NCBI GenBank assembly: GCA_029564595.1
Contig: JAKQPS010000044.1
Span: 62,001-126,000 of the forward strand
Length of the DNA stretch: 64,000 nucleotides
Direction of reading: 5' to 3'
DNA from: a bacterium
Lineage (GTDB): Bacteria > UBP15 > UBA6099
Of the stretch, positions 54,402 through 63,682 are shown in pieces. Within the stretch, counting starts at the first letter, position 1. Every line of letters starts with the position of its first letter. The notes beneath the pieces are model-generated. The model saw only the letters and a program-made list of their open reading frames with translations. It had not been told where the DNA came from and made no database searches. Both the position numbers and the translations under genes were made by a program.

Positions 54402-55319
54402 ATGCTTAGATATGTCGCCCGGCGGCTGCTGACCGCCATCCCGGTCCTCTGGATCATCGTCACCATCACTTTTTTTATGATGCGTCTGGCGCCGGGCGGG
54501 CCTTTCTCCAGAGAGCGCGTCATGCCGATCGAAGTGCAGAAAATGATTGAGGAGCGCTATCACCTCGACGAGCCTCTTGTTAAACAATACTTCAGATACA
54601 TGGGCAATTTGCTCAGGGGAGACCTCGGCCCTTCGTTCAGATACAAAGACAGGTCGGTAAACGAGATACTCGCCGCAGGGCTGCCGACCACTCTGCAACT
54701 GGGGTCTCTCGCGCTGCTGTTCGCGCTATTGGTGGGCATACCCGCCGGATGTTTGGCGGCCTTCCGCCAGAATTCCGCCGTTGACTATGCGGCGATGTCT
54801 TTTTCCATGGTCGGCGTCTCCGTGCCGAACTTCGTCGTCCTCTCCACGCTTATTTATTTCTTCGCCGTGAAGTTGAAGATTCTGACTGTCAGCGGCTGGG
54901 GACGCTGGGACCAGATGATATGCCCCGTTGTGGCTCTCGGCCTGATGTACAGCGCGTATATCGCCAGACTGTCCCGCGCGGGGATGCTCGAAGTTATCCG
55001 TCAGGACTTCATACGGACCGCGCGAGCGAAGGGACTGCCCGAGAGGCTGGTCATCATCCGGCACAGCATCAAGGCCGGACTGCTGCCTGTGGTTTCCTTC
55101 CTCGGCCCGGCGGGAGCCGCCATTCTCACCGGCTCGCTTATCATAGAGACCATCTCAGGCGTTCCCGGCATAGGCCGCGAGTTCGTCAACTCCGCGCTGA
55201 ACCGGGACTACACTCTTACCATTGGCACGGTGATTCTATACAGCGGATTTCTGATTATATTCAATCTTGCGGTGGATATCGTTTACGCATTTCTGGATCC
55301 GAGAATTGTTTACGAATGA
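54402..55319 (+). CDS. oppB: oligopeptide ABC transporter permease OppB/DppB
   Basis: A 305-residue permease with six membrane helices. The typical N-terminus is MLRYVARRLLTAIPVLWIIV, with an extracytoplasmic loop ending in RGDLGPSFRYKDRSVNEI. The EAA coupling loop appears as RTARAKGLPERLVIIRHSIK, with the conserved Ala-Lys-Gly. The C-terminal region IIETISGVPGIGREFVNSAL is standard. Conventional domain order and length, in contrast to the binding protein just upstream. Confidence 0.95.
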   Translation: MLRYVARRLLTAIPVLWIIVTITFFMMRLAPGGPFSRERVMPIEVQKMIEERYHLDEPLVKQYFRYMGNLLRGDLGPSFRYKDRSVNEILAAGLPTTLQLGSLALLFALLVGIPAGCLAAFRQNSAVDYAAMSFSMVGVSVPNFVVLSTLIYFFAVKLKILTVSGWGRWDQMICPVVALGLMYSAYIARLSRAGMLEVIRQDFIRTARAKGLPERLVIIRHSIKAGLLPVVSFLGPAGAAILTGSLIIETISGVPGIGREFVNSALNRDYTLTIGTVILYSGFLIIFNLAVDIVYAFLDPRIVYE

Positions 55320-55359
55320 CAACTGGGCGAGGGCGACGAAGCCCCGGTCTTAAAAAGAC

Positions 55360-56277
55360 ATGACGAACGATAATGAAAAAACCAGAGCGGCGGCGGACAT
55401 CCAGCCGGTGAAAGGCACGAGCCTCTGGAAGGACGCGTGGCGTAGGCTGTTGAAAAACAGAATGGCGGTGGCGGGCGGCGCGCTGCTGATACTCATCGCC
55501 TGCGCGGCGATCCTCGCTCCTGCCCTCACCCCATACGCTTTCGACGAGATACACCTTTCCGACGGCAACCATCCGCCATCGCGGGAATATCCTCTGGGAG
55601 CCGACCATCTCGGACGCGACCTTCTGACCAGAATCCTGTACGGCGGACGCGTTTCTCTGGCGGTGGGCATCGTCGCCACTTTCGTCAGCATCATAATCGG
55701 CGTCAGCTACGGGGCAGCCGCCGGATACCTCGGCGGCCGCGCGGACAACATAATGATGCGCTTTGTCGACATCCTTTACGGCCTGCCTTTCATGTTTCTT
55801 GTCATCCTGATGATGGTGATATTCCACAACGCCCCGGCGGAAAAGAAACTTTACCTGCTGTTCATCGGGCTTGGCGCGGTGCAGTGGCTGACGATGAGCC
55901 GCATAACAAGAGGCCAGACTCTTTCTATAAAAACGAAAGAGTACATACTAGCCGCGCGCACTTCAGGCGCCGGCGTGTTCCGGATCATCTCCCGGCATGT
56001 CATCCCGAACCTGCTCGGCCCAGTGATTGTTTACGCGACCCTGACCGTCCCGGCGGTTATGCTCGAGGAAGCGTTCCTGAGTTTCCTCGGCCTCGGCGTT
56101 CAGGCCCCGATGGCAAGCTGGGGGTCTCTCGCTTCCGACGGTCGGCAATCGCTGGACACCTATCCATGGCAGATGATTTTTCCGGGACTCGCTCTCGCGA
56201 TAACCCTGTTCTCCCTCAACTTTCTGGGAGACGGCCTGAGAGACGCGCTCGACCCGCAGATGAAAGACCAGAAATAA
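55360..56277 (+). CDS. oppC: oligopeptide ABC transporter permease OppC/DppC
   Basis: A 305-residue permease, second of the pair. An N-terminal cytoplasmic segment of about 35 residues is followed by a first helix (MAVAGGALLILIACAAILAP), the motif PLGADHLGRDLLTRILYGGR, the core helices, and the EAA-type loop ILAARTSGAGVFRIISRHVI. The C-terminus (LEEAFLSFLGLGVQAPMASW, FLGDGLRDALDPQ) is typical of DppC/OppC. It sits 40 nt after oppB. Confidence 0.95.
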   Translation: MTNDNEKTRAAADIQPVKGTSLWKDAWRRLLKNRMAVAGGALLILIACAAILAPALTPYAFDEIHLSDGNHPPSREYPLGADHLGRDLLTRILYGGRVSLAVGIVATFVSIIIGVSYGAAAGYLGGRADNIMMRFVDILYGLPFMFLVILMMVIFHNAPAEKKLYLLFIGLGAVQWLTMSRITRGQTLSIKTKEYILAARTSGAGVFRIISRHVIPNLLGPVIVYATLTVPAVMLEEAFLSFLGLGVQAPMASWGSLASDGRQSLDTYPWQMIFPGLALAITLFSLNFLGDGLRDALDPQMKDQK

Positions 56278-56298
56278 CGACTCGGAAGAACAATTAAT

Positions 56299-57294
56299 AT
56301 GGCCGAACCGGTACTGTCAGTTCAAAACCTCGTCACCAGATTCCACACGGCGGACGGAGTGGTGCGCGCGGTGGACGGAGTTTCGTTCGACCTCATGCCG
56401 GGCGGCTCGCTAGGCATTGTCGGCGAAAGCGGCTGCGGAAAAAGCGTCACCCACCTCTCCTTCCTCGGACTCATCCCCCAGCCTCCCGGGAAAATCGAGG
56501 GCGGCAAGGCGCTGTTCAAGGGCAAAAACCTGCTAGCGATGAAACCGGGAGAGTTGCGCAAAGTCCGAGGCAACGACATCGCGGTGATTTTTCAAGACCC
56601 TATGACTTCGCTAAACCCTGTGCTGAAAATAAGCCTCCAGATGACAGAAGGCATGATGATTCACAAAGGAGCGTCGAGAGCGGAAGCGGAGGCGCGCGCG
56701 CTTGAACTGCTGCGCGCCGTCGGCATTCCTTCTCCTGAAAAAAGATTCCACGACTACCCGCACCAGTTCAGCGGAGGGATGCGGCAGCGAGTGATGATAG
56801 CTATGGCCCTGATGTGCGAGCCTGCCGCGCTCATCGCCGACGAGCCGACTACGGCGCTCGATGTGACCATTCAGGCGCAAATCCTCGAACTCATCCAGAA
56901 AATGAGAAAAGAGACTGGCGTGGCAGTCATCCTCATCACCCATGACTTGGGCGTGGTGGCTAGCGTGTGCGAGGACATTCTGGTGATGTACGCGGGGCGA
57001 GTAGTGGAAAGCGCCGCGACCGGCCCCCTCTTCGCGCGTCCTCTTCATCCTTACACCTTCAGCCTGCTCCGCTCCATCCCCCGGCTGGACGCGGAACGAA
57101 AAGAGCGCCTCTTCTCCATTCCCGGACTGCCTCCCGACCTCATTCACAACCCGCCGGGATGCAATTTCAATCCGCGTTGCCCGTTCGCGGTGAAACGCTG
57201 CTTCAGCGAAGAACCGCCCCTGACGGAGATCGAACCCGGAAGAAAAGTCGCCTGCTGGGTGGATATCGAATCGAAAAAGGAGCGCGCCACATGA
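56299..57294 (+). CDS. oppD: oligopeptide ABC transporter ATP-binding protein OppD/DppD
   Basis: A 331-residue ABC ATPase. Walker A is [15 protein letters not shown], the signature [17 protein letters not shown], Walker [15 protein letters not shown] and the switch histidine is in [10 protein letters not shown]. The C-terminal oligopeptide/dipeptide extension carries the cysteine motif [21 protein letters not shown]-x5-C-x6-C as in OppD/DppD proteins that bind an iron-sulfur cluster. Its stop overlaps the oppF start by 4 nt. Confidence 0.95.
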   Translation: MAEPVLSVQNLVTRFHTADGVVRAVDGVSFDLMPGGSLGIVGESGCGKSVTHLSFLGLIPQPPGKIEGGKALFKGKNLLAMKPGELRKVRGNDIAVIFQDPMTSLNPVLKISLQMTEGMMIHKGASRAEAEARALELLRAVGIPSPEKRFHDYPHQFSGGMRQRVMIAMALMCEPAALIADEPTTALDVTIQAQILELIQKMRKETGVAVILITHDLGVVASVCEDILVMYAGRVVESAATGPLFARPLHPYTFSLLRSIPRLDAERKERLFSIPGLPPDLIHNPPGCNFNPRCPFAVKRCFSEEPPLTEIEPGRKVACWVDIESKKERAT

Positions 57295-58268
57295 GTGTGT
57301 CTCCTCTGCTATCGCTCCGTGACGTCAAAGTCCACTTCCCAATCCGGACGGGCTTCATCCGACGCAGAATAACAGGCTTCATCCGCGCTGTGAACGGCGT
57401 CTCTTTCGATATTGAAAAAGGGGAAACCCTCGGACTGGTCGGAGAAAGCGGATGCGGAAAAACCACCGCTGCCAAGGCCATCCTCGGTCTTGAAAAAACG
57501 GCGGCGGGAGAAATCACTTTCGACGGAAAGAACATCGCAGGACTACGCGGCGAAAATCTCCGCATGATTTACAAAGACCTTCAGGTGATTTATCAGGACC
57601 CGTACGCGTCTCTGAACCCGCGCATGACAGTGCTCCAGATAGTCACCGAGCCTCTCGCTTGTTTCAATGTAATGAACGCGCGGGAAAGGCAGGCCCGCGC
57701 CGAGGAACTTCTAGAAACCGTCGGGCTTGACCCGCGCTACATAAGGAGATATCCACACGAGTTCAGCGGCGGCCAGCGGCAGCGCATCGGCATCGCCCGC
57801 GCGCTCGCTCTCAATCCCTCGCTGATTATCTGCGACGAGCCGGTGAGCGCTCTGGACGTCTCCATCCGCGCGCAGATAATAAACCTGCTCGAAGACCTGC
57901 AAAACAAATACCACTTCAGCTATCTTTTTATTGCTCACGACCTCAGCGTAGTGCGGCACATCAGCAACCGCGTCGCCGTCATGTATCTTGGCAAAATCGT
58001 AGAAATAGCCGACTCGAAGGACATCTACGCGTCGCCCGCTCACCCGTACACGAAAGCTCTTCTCTCCGCCATACCGATACCCGACCCGGAAGTGGAGGCA
58101 AAGCGGCGGCGCATCATCCTTACAGGAGACGTCCCCGGGCCGGATTCAGAAATTCCCGGATGCGCGTTCGCGTCCCGCTGCCCGGTCAAGATCGACCGTT
58201 GCGAAAAGGAATCCCCCGCGCTCCGAGAAATCGCCCCCGGCCACTCGGCCTCATGCTTCCTCGCATAA
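57291..58268 (+). CDS. oppF: oligopeptide ABC transporter ATP-binding protein OppF/DppF
   Basis: Start ATG 57291 (ATGA overlap with oppD, AAGGAG upstream) gives the standard 325-residue ATPase. It has a family-typical N-terminal stretch containing KVHFPIRTGFIRRRITGF. Walker A is [17 protein letters not shown], the signature EFSGGQRQRIGIARALA, Walker B LIICDEPVSALDVS and the switch ILIAHD-type histidine is in LFIAHDLSVV. The C-terminal cysteine motif GCAFASRCPVKIDRCEKESP is present. It ends the operon, so both ATPases and both permeases are intact. Confidence 0.95.
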   Translation: MSVSPLLSLRDVKVHFPIRTGFIRRRITGFIRAVNGVSFDIEKGETLGLVGESGCGKTTAAKAILGLEKTAAGEITFDGKNIAGLRGENLRMIYKDLQVIYQDPYASLNPRMTVLQIVTEPLACFNVMNARERQARAEELLETVGLDPRYIRRYPHEFSGGQRQRIGIARALALNPSLIICDEPVSALDVSIRAQIINLLEDLQNKYHFSYLFIAHDLSVVRHISNRVAVMYLGKIVEIADSKDIYASPAHPYTKALLSAIPIPDPEVEAKRRRIILTGDVPGPDSEIPGCAFASRCPVKIDRCEKESPALREIAPGHSASCFLA

Positions 58269-58347
58269 ATGCTAATATCGAATTAGGGTTGAATCTTTTG
58301 ATATCTTGGCGTTTCGAATCGGATATCGCCGCTTGAACTTTGCGCGG

Positions 58348-58563
58348 TCAGATGTTGAGGATTTTCTCCGCCAGCGCGCGAAGGCTTTCGGAACCGGACA
58401 ACAGCGAGTCCGCCTCCTCGTCTATCTCAAGAATCTCGTCGGAAGTCAGTATCTCTTTGCACTTGTCCATTATCTCTTCCATTTCCTCCTCGTACGGCAA
58501 CGCGCTGTCGAGTATCCGGAAACAAAGATAGATGATTCTGATGTCAGCTCTCGAAATTGCCAT
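58348..58563 (-). CDS. small acidic helical protein of unknown function
   Basis: A 71-residue protein (MAISRADIRIIYLCFRILDS, then EEEMEEIMDKCKEILTSDEI, EIDEEADSLLSGSESLRALA). It looks helical and strongly acidic, with no signal peptide and no recognised family. It lies convergent with oppF and upstream of no obvious partner. The codon pattern and clear ATG with GGGAGCGGG upstream support expression. Confidence 0.6.
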   Translation of the reverse strand: MAISRADIRIIYLCFRILDSALPYEEEMEEIMDKCKEILTSDEILEIDEEADSLLSGSESLRALAEKILNI

Positions 58564-58749
58564 TGAACCCGCTCCCTCCGCGTCATCCGGCGCAGAAAGA
58601 TTGTATCATGCCGACGAAAATATTTGAAGTCCGGCCCGCTTAAAGATTGACCCGCATTTCTAGCAATGAGGATTAAGAAAAAAGCCGCCTATTCATATCA
58701 AGCTATTTAGAATGCTCTTGATCCTGAAGACCGCCGCCGGAGTCGGCCG

Positions 58750-59298
58750 CTAAATTTTTCCGGGACTCCACTCGAAGTTCATTCCGTCCATCGCGCCCAG
58801 ACCGCCGAGGAGCCCGGTCAGCCCTCCCATGATCGTGGAAAACGCGAACAGCGCGATGCCCAAACAGAACGCGACGAGCGCCGCGATGAACAATGACCGG
58901 TTCGTGTTCGACACGTCCAGCGCCGCCTCTGTGTTTCCGGCTATCGCCAGAGCCCTAATCTTCGACGCGTTCACCATTATCACTATTCCCAGAACAAGCG
59001 TTACTGGGAACATAAAGTTCAGAGCGCAGCAACACATGAGAGAAAAGATTGTCATAAGCGTTCCGTGCGCCATGTAGTCGGGAATTCCCACGCTTCTGAA
59101 ATCAAGCCGGCGGTATGCGCGCGAGGGAGCCGCATTTGCATAGTAACCGCCGGGAGCCGCGCCAGCTCCGGGCGCGGTCTGCCCCTCGGGCGGAACCGCC
59201 CCGCCAGTTTCCTGCGCCATTGCGGAAAGCCTCGCGCCGCACGCGTAGCAGAACCGCGACTCATCCGCGTTCATCTTCCCGCATTCCGAGCAGTACAT
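58750..59298 (-). CDS. zinc-ribbon CD225/dispanin-like membrane protein
   Basis: A 182-residue protein. The N-terminal zinc ribbon is MYCSECGKMNADESRFCYACGARL (C-x2-C...C-x2-C, written here over residues 1-24). A Pro/Gly/Ala-rich linker follows. The C-terminal domain has YMAHGTLMTIFSLMCCCALN, a CCC-bearing first helix with GIVIMVNASKIRALAIAGNT and a second helix (SLFIAALVAFCLGIALFAFS). This is the CD225/dispanin (IFITM-like) pattern. Membrane association with cytosolic zinc ribbon is likely; function unknown. Confidence 0.82.
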   Translation of the reverse strand: MYCSECGKMNADESRFCYACGARLSAMAQETGGAVPPEGQTAPGAGAAPGGYYANAAPSRAYRRLDFRSVGIPDYMAHGTLMTIFSLMCCCALNFMFPVTLVLGIVIMVNASKIRALAIAGNTEAALDVSNTNRSLFIAALVAFCLGIALFAFSTIMGGLTGLLGGLGAMDGMNFEWSPGKI

Positions 59299-59396
59299 GG
59301 AATTTCCTCCGTTCGCGGCGACGAATCGCCCTGCTTTTTATTATATCCCTTTGCGCCGCGCTGGGAAAGCTTTGCCGCGGCAGCAACCGCCGCGTT

Positions 59397-60425
59397 TCAT
59401 TTCATCTTGCGCGGTTTCTTTTTCTTTGCCGCAGGAGCGGCTTGCTTTTTCGCGCCGCTCGGGATTCTTTTCGCCCTCGCGTGACTCTTTGCCATCTCCG
59501 CCGCGATTCCGGCTATCTCCTGTCTAAGACTCTCCGGCGCGAGCGCTTCGGCTCCTTCCCCCCAACTCATTATCCAACGACGGATTTCCAGTGTGCCGGC
59601 AACTTTTGTTTTAAATATTATTGAGCCGTCTTCCAGTTTGATGATTTCCTGTTCGGGCTGCCAGCGGTGCTCTTCAATCAATGGAGCCAGCTTGGGAGAA
59701 AACAAAACCTCCACGTCCGTCTCCGCGCCCTGAAAAACCGCCCAGCTTCTTCTCACATGGTCCTCGATTGAAAACCCTTCCGGATATTCGAACTTTTCCC
59801 CGGTCGCCTCTATGTCCTTCATCCTGTTCACTCGGAATGTGCGGACTTCGCCCCTGCTATGGCATCCGCCCAACACATACCATGAATTGCCTCTGAAGAT
59901 CAGGCCGTACGGGTCAATCTTCCGACGCGTGGTCTTGCCGCTGCTGTAGGAGTAGTACGAACACTCGATGGTCGATCGCGACGCAACCGCCTCGTTCATC
60001 GCTTTGAGCGCGTGGTTAAGCTCCGAGCTGCCCTTGCCTCGAACGCTCACTTTGCCTTCGAGAGCCATAACCATCCGCCGGGATTCTTCAGGGAGAAGTT
60101 CGAGCAGTTTTGCCGCCGCCCCGCGCGCCAGCTTCGAATACACGTCGTCCTTCTGCCCTTCGAGCATGGTTCCGCACATGACAAGCGCGAGCGCCTCGTC
60201 TATCGTGAGCCGCACGGGAGGCAGCGCGCTCATGCTCAGATACGAATAACCTTTTCCGTTGTACACAAGAGGGATATTGGCCGCGTTCAGTTCGTTCAGG
60301 TCGTCGTACAACCTTTTCTCGGATATCTCGAAATATTTGGCGAGTTTCTTCGGCCCCCAGTCAGGGTGATATTTGATGACGGTGAGAAGCTCAAGAAGCC
60401 TTGCGAGTCTGAGGTGTTTCGCCAT
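59397..60425 (-). CDS. WYL-domain transcriptional regulator
   Basis: A 342-residue regulator. The N-terminal winged HTH (RLARLLELLTVIKYHPDWGP, KLAKYFEISEKRLYDDLNEL) recalls DeoR/HTH_11. A WYL domain follows around 165-235 (SRSTIECSYYSYSSGKTTRR, IDPYGLIFRGNSWYVLGGCH), with WYL seen as W-Y-V. The C-terminal extension domain holds FEYPEGFSIEDHVRRSWAVF. The tail is Lys/Ala/Pro-rich. WYL regulators sense nucleotides, nucleic acids or other ligands; no defence genes are nearby to hint at a role. Confidence 0.88.
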   Translation of the reverse strand: MAKHLRLARLLELLTVIKYHPDWGPKKLAKYFEISEKRLYDDLNELNAANIPLVYNGKGYSYLSMSALPPVRLTIDEALALVMCGTMLEGQKDDVYSKLARGAAAKLLELLPEESRRMVMALEGKVSVRGKGSSELNHALKAMNEAVASRSTIECSYYSYSSGKTTRRKIDPYGLIFRGNSWYVLGGCHSRGEVRTFRVNRMKDIEATGEKFEYPEGFSIEDHVRRSWAVFQGAETDVEVLFSPKLAPLIEEHRWQPEQEIIKLEDGSIIFKTKVAGTLEIRRWIMSWGEGAEALAPESLRQEIAGIAAEMAKSHARAKRIPSGAKKQAAPAAKKKKPRKMK

Positions 60426-60457
60426 GCGTCCTCCCGCGCCGCCGCGCGCGGCGCGAA

Positions 60458-61018
60458 TCAGTATACCTCGAACCTGAAGAATTTCGAATCGCCCTCTTCG
60501 CTCTCGTTTTCGCCGGAACCGGAAGTGAATGTTATTTTAACATGCGGCCCGGCGGCTATAGACCTTCCTCTGTCGTCACGCTCGTATGTCGCTCGGGCGT
60601 CCGCCTTGCTCGCGGCCATGTCCGCAGCCTCGGCGATAGTCACCCTCGTTATCGTGTGAATAGATATTCTTTTGTCGGCAATTTCCGGCGCGCATTCGAA
60701 GTCCACGTTCGGAGCTTTTTCGCTCCACGCTTCGAGCATGTCGCCAACCCTCGCTCCGTCTACCGACATCGGGGCCAGCATCGCGTTCAAACCGGACGGC
60801 CTCAACTGAAAAAAAGCGACCGCCATCCAAAAACCCGCAAACAGGGCCATGCGGCGGGACGCCTTGCGGCTCCCTCTGAATCTGACGTCGAAAAGAAGTC
60901 TAATCGCGAACACGACGGGAAGGAGGATGAACAACGCCAGAGCGGCGTTGCTGTACGGCATCCACGCGGCGGCTGTCCCAAGCCCCGCACCGGCGATTAA
61001 CGCTATCAGAGAATCCAT
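60458..61018 (-). CDS. membrane protein with STN-like periplasmic segment
   Basis: A 186-residue protein with two or three N-terminal hydrophobic helices (about 2-20, 24-45 and 56-72). A soluble half follows, reading VGDMLEAWSEKAPNVDFECA, PEIADKRISIHTITRVTIAE and AADMAASKADARATYERDDR. That half resembles the STN/secretin short domain (TonB-dependent receptor and secretin N-terminal type). The C-terminus is acidic. No secretin gene is in view. Family assignment is tentative. The ATG is 51 nt upstream of the next feature's terminus on the same strand. Confidence 0.5.
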   Translation of the reverse strand: MDSLIALIAGAGLGTAAAWMPYSNAALALFILLPVVFAIRLLFDVRFRGSRKASRRMALFAGFWMAVAFFQLRPSGLNAMLAPMSVDGARVGDMLEAWSEKAPNVDFECAPEIADKRISIHTITRVTIAEAADMAASKADARATYERDDRGRSIAAGPHVKITFTSGSGENESEEGDSKFFRFEVY

Positions 61019-61068
61019 CGCGGTTCCCCCCTCGCCGCCGCCGCGAAGAGCCTGCGGCTCGCCTTTCC

Positions 61069-61791
61069 CTAAAATCCCCGCAACTCTTCCAAGTTCGTTC
61101 TGGCCATCGCGCCCACTTCCCCGAACGGAGCTATCTCTAGAATCTTCCGGAACGCCTCTTCCGCTTTCCGGCTCTCCCCCAACTGCCTGTACAACATGCC
61201 CAGATTCATGTGGGCGGGCACAAAATATTCGCTCATCTCTATTATCTTCTTGTATCCGAGTTCCGCTTCCTGCAACAACCCCGTCTCGTGCTTCTTTGCG
61301 GTTTCCTCGTACATATCGAGGATCACGTTTCCGACTTCCATTTCGAAAAACCTGTCTATGCCGACATTTATGAGGAGAGTCGCGATCGGAGCGAAGATGA
61401 ACCCGGCGGTGGTGAGGGCGACAGCCGTGGCGATCGGCACATCCACCAGCGTGCGCCCGTTGCTCTTGATTCTCACGCGCGTCAGGTTCGTCTGCCTCAC
61501 AAGCTCTCTGAGCAAGTTCTGTATCTGCCTGCCGCTGACCTCGTAAACATCCGCCGCGTACGCGTTAAAATCGCCCGTCTGATTCCTGAAATTGCTTAGC
61601 GTCTTGTCGTAGTCGCTTCTGGATTCGGGACGCGACAGTATGTTGTACGCGCGGTTCACTTCCCGGAACGCCTTCTCGTCGCCGTTCCCGGTGTCGGGGT
61701 GTAGCTGTTTGGCAAGCCTGTAATACGCTTTTTTTATCTCGTCGGCCCCGGCCGTTTCCGGCACGCCGAGAATTTCATAGAAGTTATCCAT
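61069..61791 (-). CDS. J-domain protein with C-terminal TPR repeats
   Basis: A 240-residue protein. The J domain covers residues 1-66 with the HPD motif intact (RLAKQLHPDTGNGDEKAFRE). A central hydrophobic segment (about 135-160, AVALTTAGFIFAPIATLLIN) looks like a membrane hairpin. The last 80 residues form TPR-like helices (KKIIEMSEYFVPAHMNLGML, KAEEAFRKILEIAPFGEVGA). It should recruit DnaK to a membrane-located client; no glycine/phenylalanine or zinc-finger region is present, so it is not a classical DnaJ. Confidence 0.85.
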   Translation of the reverse strand: MDNFYEILGVPETAGADEIKKAYYRLAKQLHPDTGNGDEKAFREVNRAYNILSRPESRSDYDKTLSNFRNQTGDFNAYAADVYEVSGRQIQNLLRELVRQTNLTRVRIKSNGRTLVDVPIATAVALTTAGFIFAPIATLLINVGIDRFFEMEVGNVILDMYEETAKKHETGLLQEAELGYKKIIEMSEYFVPAHMNLGMLYRQLGESRKAEEAFRKILEIAPFGEVGAMARTNLEELRGF

Positions 61792-61834
61792 CTTAAATTA
61801 TCCCGCAAGAGAGCGCGAGCCTTCCCTGTCTGAT

Positions 61835-63517
61835 TTAACTGGAGGATTCTTTCATCAGTTCGTCGGCGCCCGCCGGCGGGACAGCCTTTTTCCTGCGTTT
61901 TTCAAACAGCAGGATTACGATCCAGTAAGGCGCGAGCACGGCCAGCGTCGCCAAGCCTGTCGCCCACTCCCTGCCCGCCACCGGCATCACAGGGGGAAGC
62001 GCGAACAGCACGAGAGCCACCGGAATAACCGCCGCCGCCGCCGGTTCGTAAAACGCGCTCCATGGAAACTTCAGTCCGAACACTCTGACCGCCATCACGA
62101 AACACACCGCGCATCCGATCCACACCGGCCCTATGAATCCGGCCATAGGCCACAGTATGTTCCTCGTGTACGACAGCGCCGTTATCGACACCGTCATCGC
62201 AACCACCACCGCCACTAGTATGACCGCAGGTATCTGCGGTCTCTTCAGTCCTGTAAACATGTTGATGAGCACAAACAGAAGCGCAAGCCCGGAGCCGCCT
62301 ATTACGCCGAGAACGCCTAGCGGGTGCATGACTTCGGCGGGGAACTCCTTGCCGTTCATTATCTCGATCAGCGGGCCGATGATCACTCCGAACAGAGCTA
62401 TAAAGCATCCGATTATGGCCATCGACTGAGACATCGCTGAAGTGTAGTAGTGCTGCATCAGATCGCGCCTGCCCCTGTCTTCCGCTTCCGACATCGCAGG
62501 AATCACCGCCACGGCAATGCCGGTGATCAACATCGGGGCAAGCCCGTAAATGAGCGCGTTTCCGAAATGCCCGATAGCCGCTTCGCAGCTTTTCGATGCG
62601 GTTTCATAAACACAATTGCGCGCAGAACTGAAAAGCGGCCCTCTCATTCCCTCAAACGGCAGCCCGTTCATCCCGACCACGCGCACTATTATCGTCGTCA
62701 GGTTCTGAGCCAGAGTCATGCTGAAAAAAGCCACCGCCGTGATTCCGCCGAACTTTAATATCCGACCATACAACCCGTGCGCGGACTTGAACGCGATCAG
62801 CCTCTTAACCGGAACCAGCCCGGTTTTTCCCACCACGTACAACGCCACGCCCAACGCTATGAGATGCCCTATCCCGACTCCCGCCACCGCGCCTACGACA
62901 TCCCATCTGTCCGCGCCCGGCATCGTCCTGTGCGCCGCGACTATCAGCGCCGTCGACGCCGCGAATATCCCTATCGGATACACTATATTGCCGATTGTCA
63001 TTAAATCGAGGCGCTGGAATCCGTTCAGAATTCCGTTCACCCCCCAGAACAGAGCCATGAAGGCTATCGTTATCATGAACACGATCGTCAAAGCCGCGGC
63101 GAAAGCGCTCATAGCGCCGGTCGACGCCGCAAGCAGAGAGGCCGCCGTCGAGACCGCCACCACTCCCAACGCGACCACGAACATCAGCCGGCAGCCGTCC
63201 GTCATGAATTTCAACGATTCGTCGAATTCATTTTCATAATGCTTCGACACGAAAGTGACTATAGTCTGCGGGATGCCTAGCGCAATCAGAGTCGCCACCG
63301 CGTACGCCGCCTGAAACAGCGGGGAAAACAGCCCCATGCCCTGTTCTCCCAGAAGCCTCGGCGTGACAGCCATCCACATGGCCTGAAACACCCCTCCCGC
63401 CAGAAACCCGGCCATCGCCACTATCCCGCCCGCGTTGAACCGTTTCTTCTTTTCCTCGTCCGTCGTCCCCGCGCTGAACACATCTCCGCGCTTTTTCTTT
63501 TTCGCCTCTTCGGCCAT
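61835..63517 (-). CDS. oligosaccharide flippase / MATE-like polysaccharide transport protein
   Basis: A 560-residue membrane protein with about fourteen hydrophobic helices, preceded by a Lys-rich cytoplasmic N-terminus (MAEEAKKKKRGDVFSAGTTD). The signature GLFSPLFQAAYAVATLIALG and ALIYGLAPMLITGIAVAVIP-type segments match the polysaccharide biosynthesis/flippase (Wzx/MurJ-like, MOP superfamily) fold. It probably flips lipid-linked glycans, fitting the three GT39-like genes and aminosugar genes of this region. Exact subfamily (Wzx, MurJ or spore-type) is not certain. Confidence 0.82.
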   Translation of the reverse strand: MAEEAKKKKRGDVFSAGTTDEEKKKRFNAGGIVAMAGFLAGGVFQAMWMAVTPRLLGEQGMGLFSPLFQAAYAVATLIALGIPQTIVTFVSKHYENEFDESLKFMTDGCRLMFVVALGVVAVSTAASLLAASTGAMSAFAAALTIVFMITIAFMALFWGVNGILNGFQRLDLMTIGNIVYPIGIFAASTALIVAAHRTMPGADRWDVVGAVAGVGIGHLIALGVALYVVGKTGLVPVKRLIAFKSAHGLYGRILKFGGITAVAFFSMTLAQNLTTIIVRVVGMNGLPFEGMRGPLFSSARNCVYETASKSCEAAIGHFGNALIYGLAPMLITGIAVAVIPAMSEAEDRGRRDLMQHYYTSAMSQSMAIIGCFIALFGVIIGPLIEIMNGKEFPAEVMHPLGVLGVIGGSGLALLFVLINMFTGLKRPQIPAVILVAVVVAMTVSITALSYTRNILWPMAGFIGPVWIGCAVCFVMAVRVFGLKFPWSAFYEPAAAAVIPVALVLFALPPVMPVAGREWATGLATLAVLAPYWIVILLFEKRRKKAVPPAGADELMKESSS

Positions 63518-63682
63518 CGGTTTACCGCCCGCGTTTAATTTGAACGTACCGCACAGGCAATAAGTCTACCACCATACGGAGGAATAATGGAAGAGGCGCG
63601 CGCGTCCGGCTCCCTGCGCCCCGGCGTTTGCCTTTTCCGCATCCGCGATTAAAATGATTCCACAAGATTTGGAGGCGCGAAA

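Noticed and set aside
56967-57290. An upstream extension of oppF by about 108 codons
   Set aside because: The extension overlaps oppD in another frame and reads as Arg/Ser/Pro-rich noise; the ATGA start at 57291 gives the normal OppF N-terminus.
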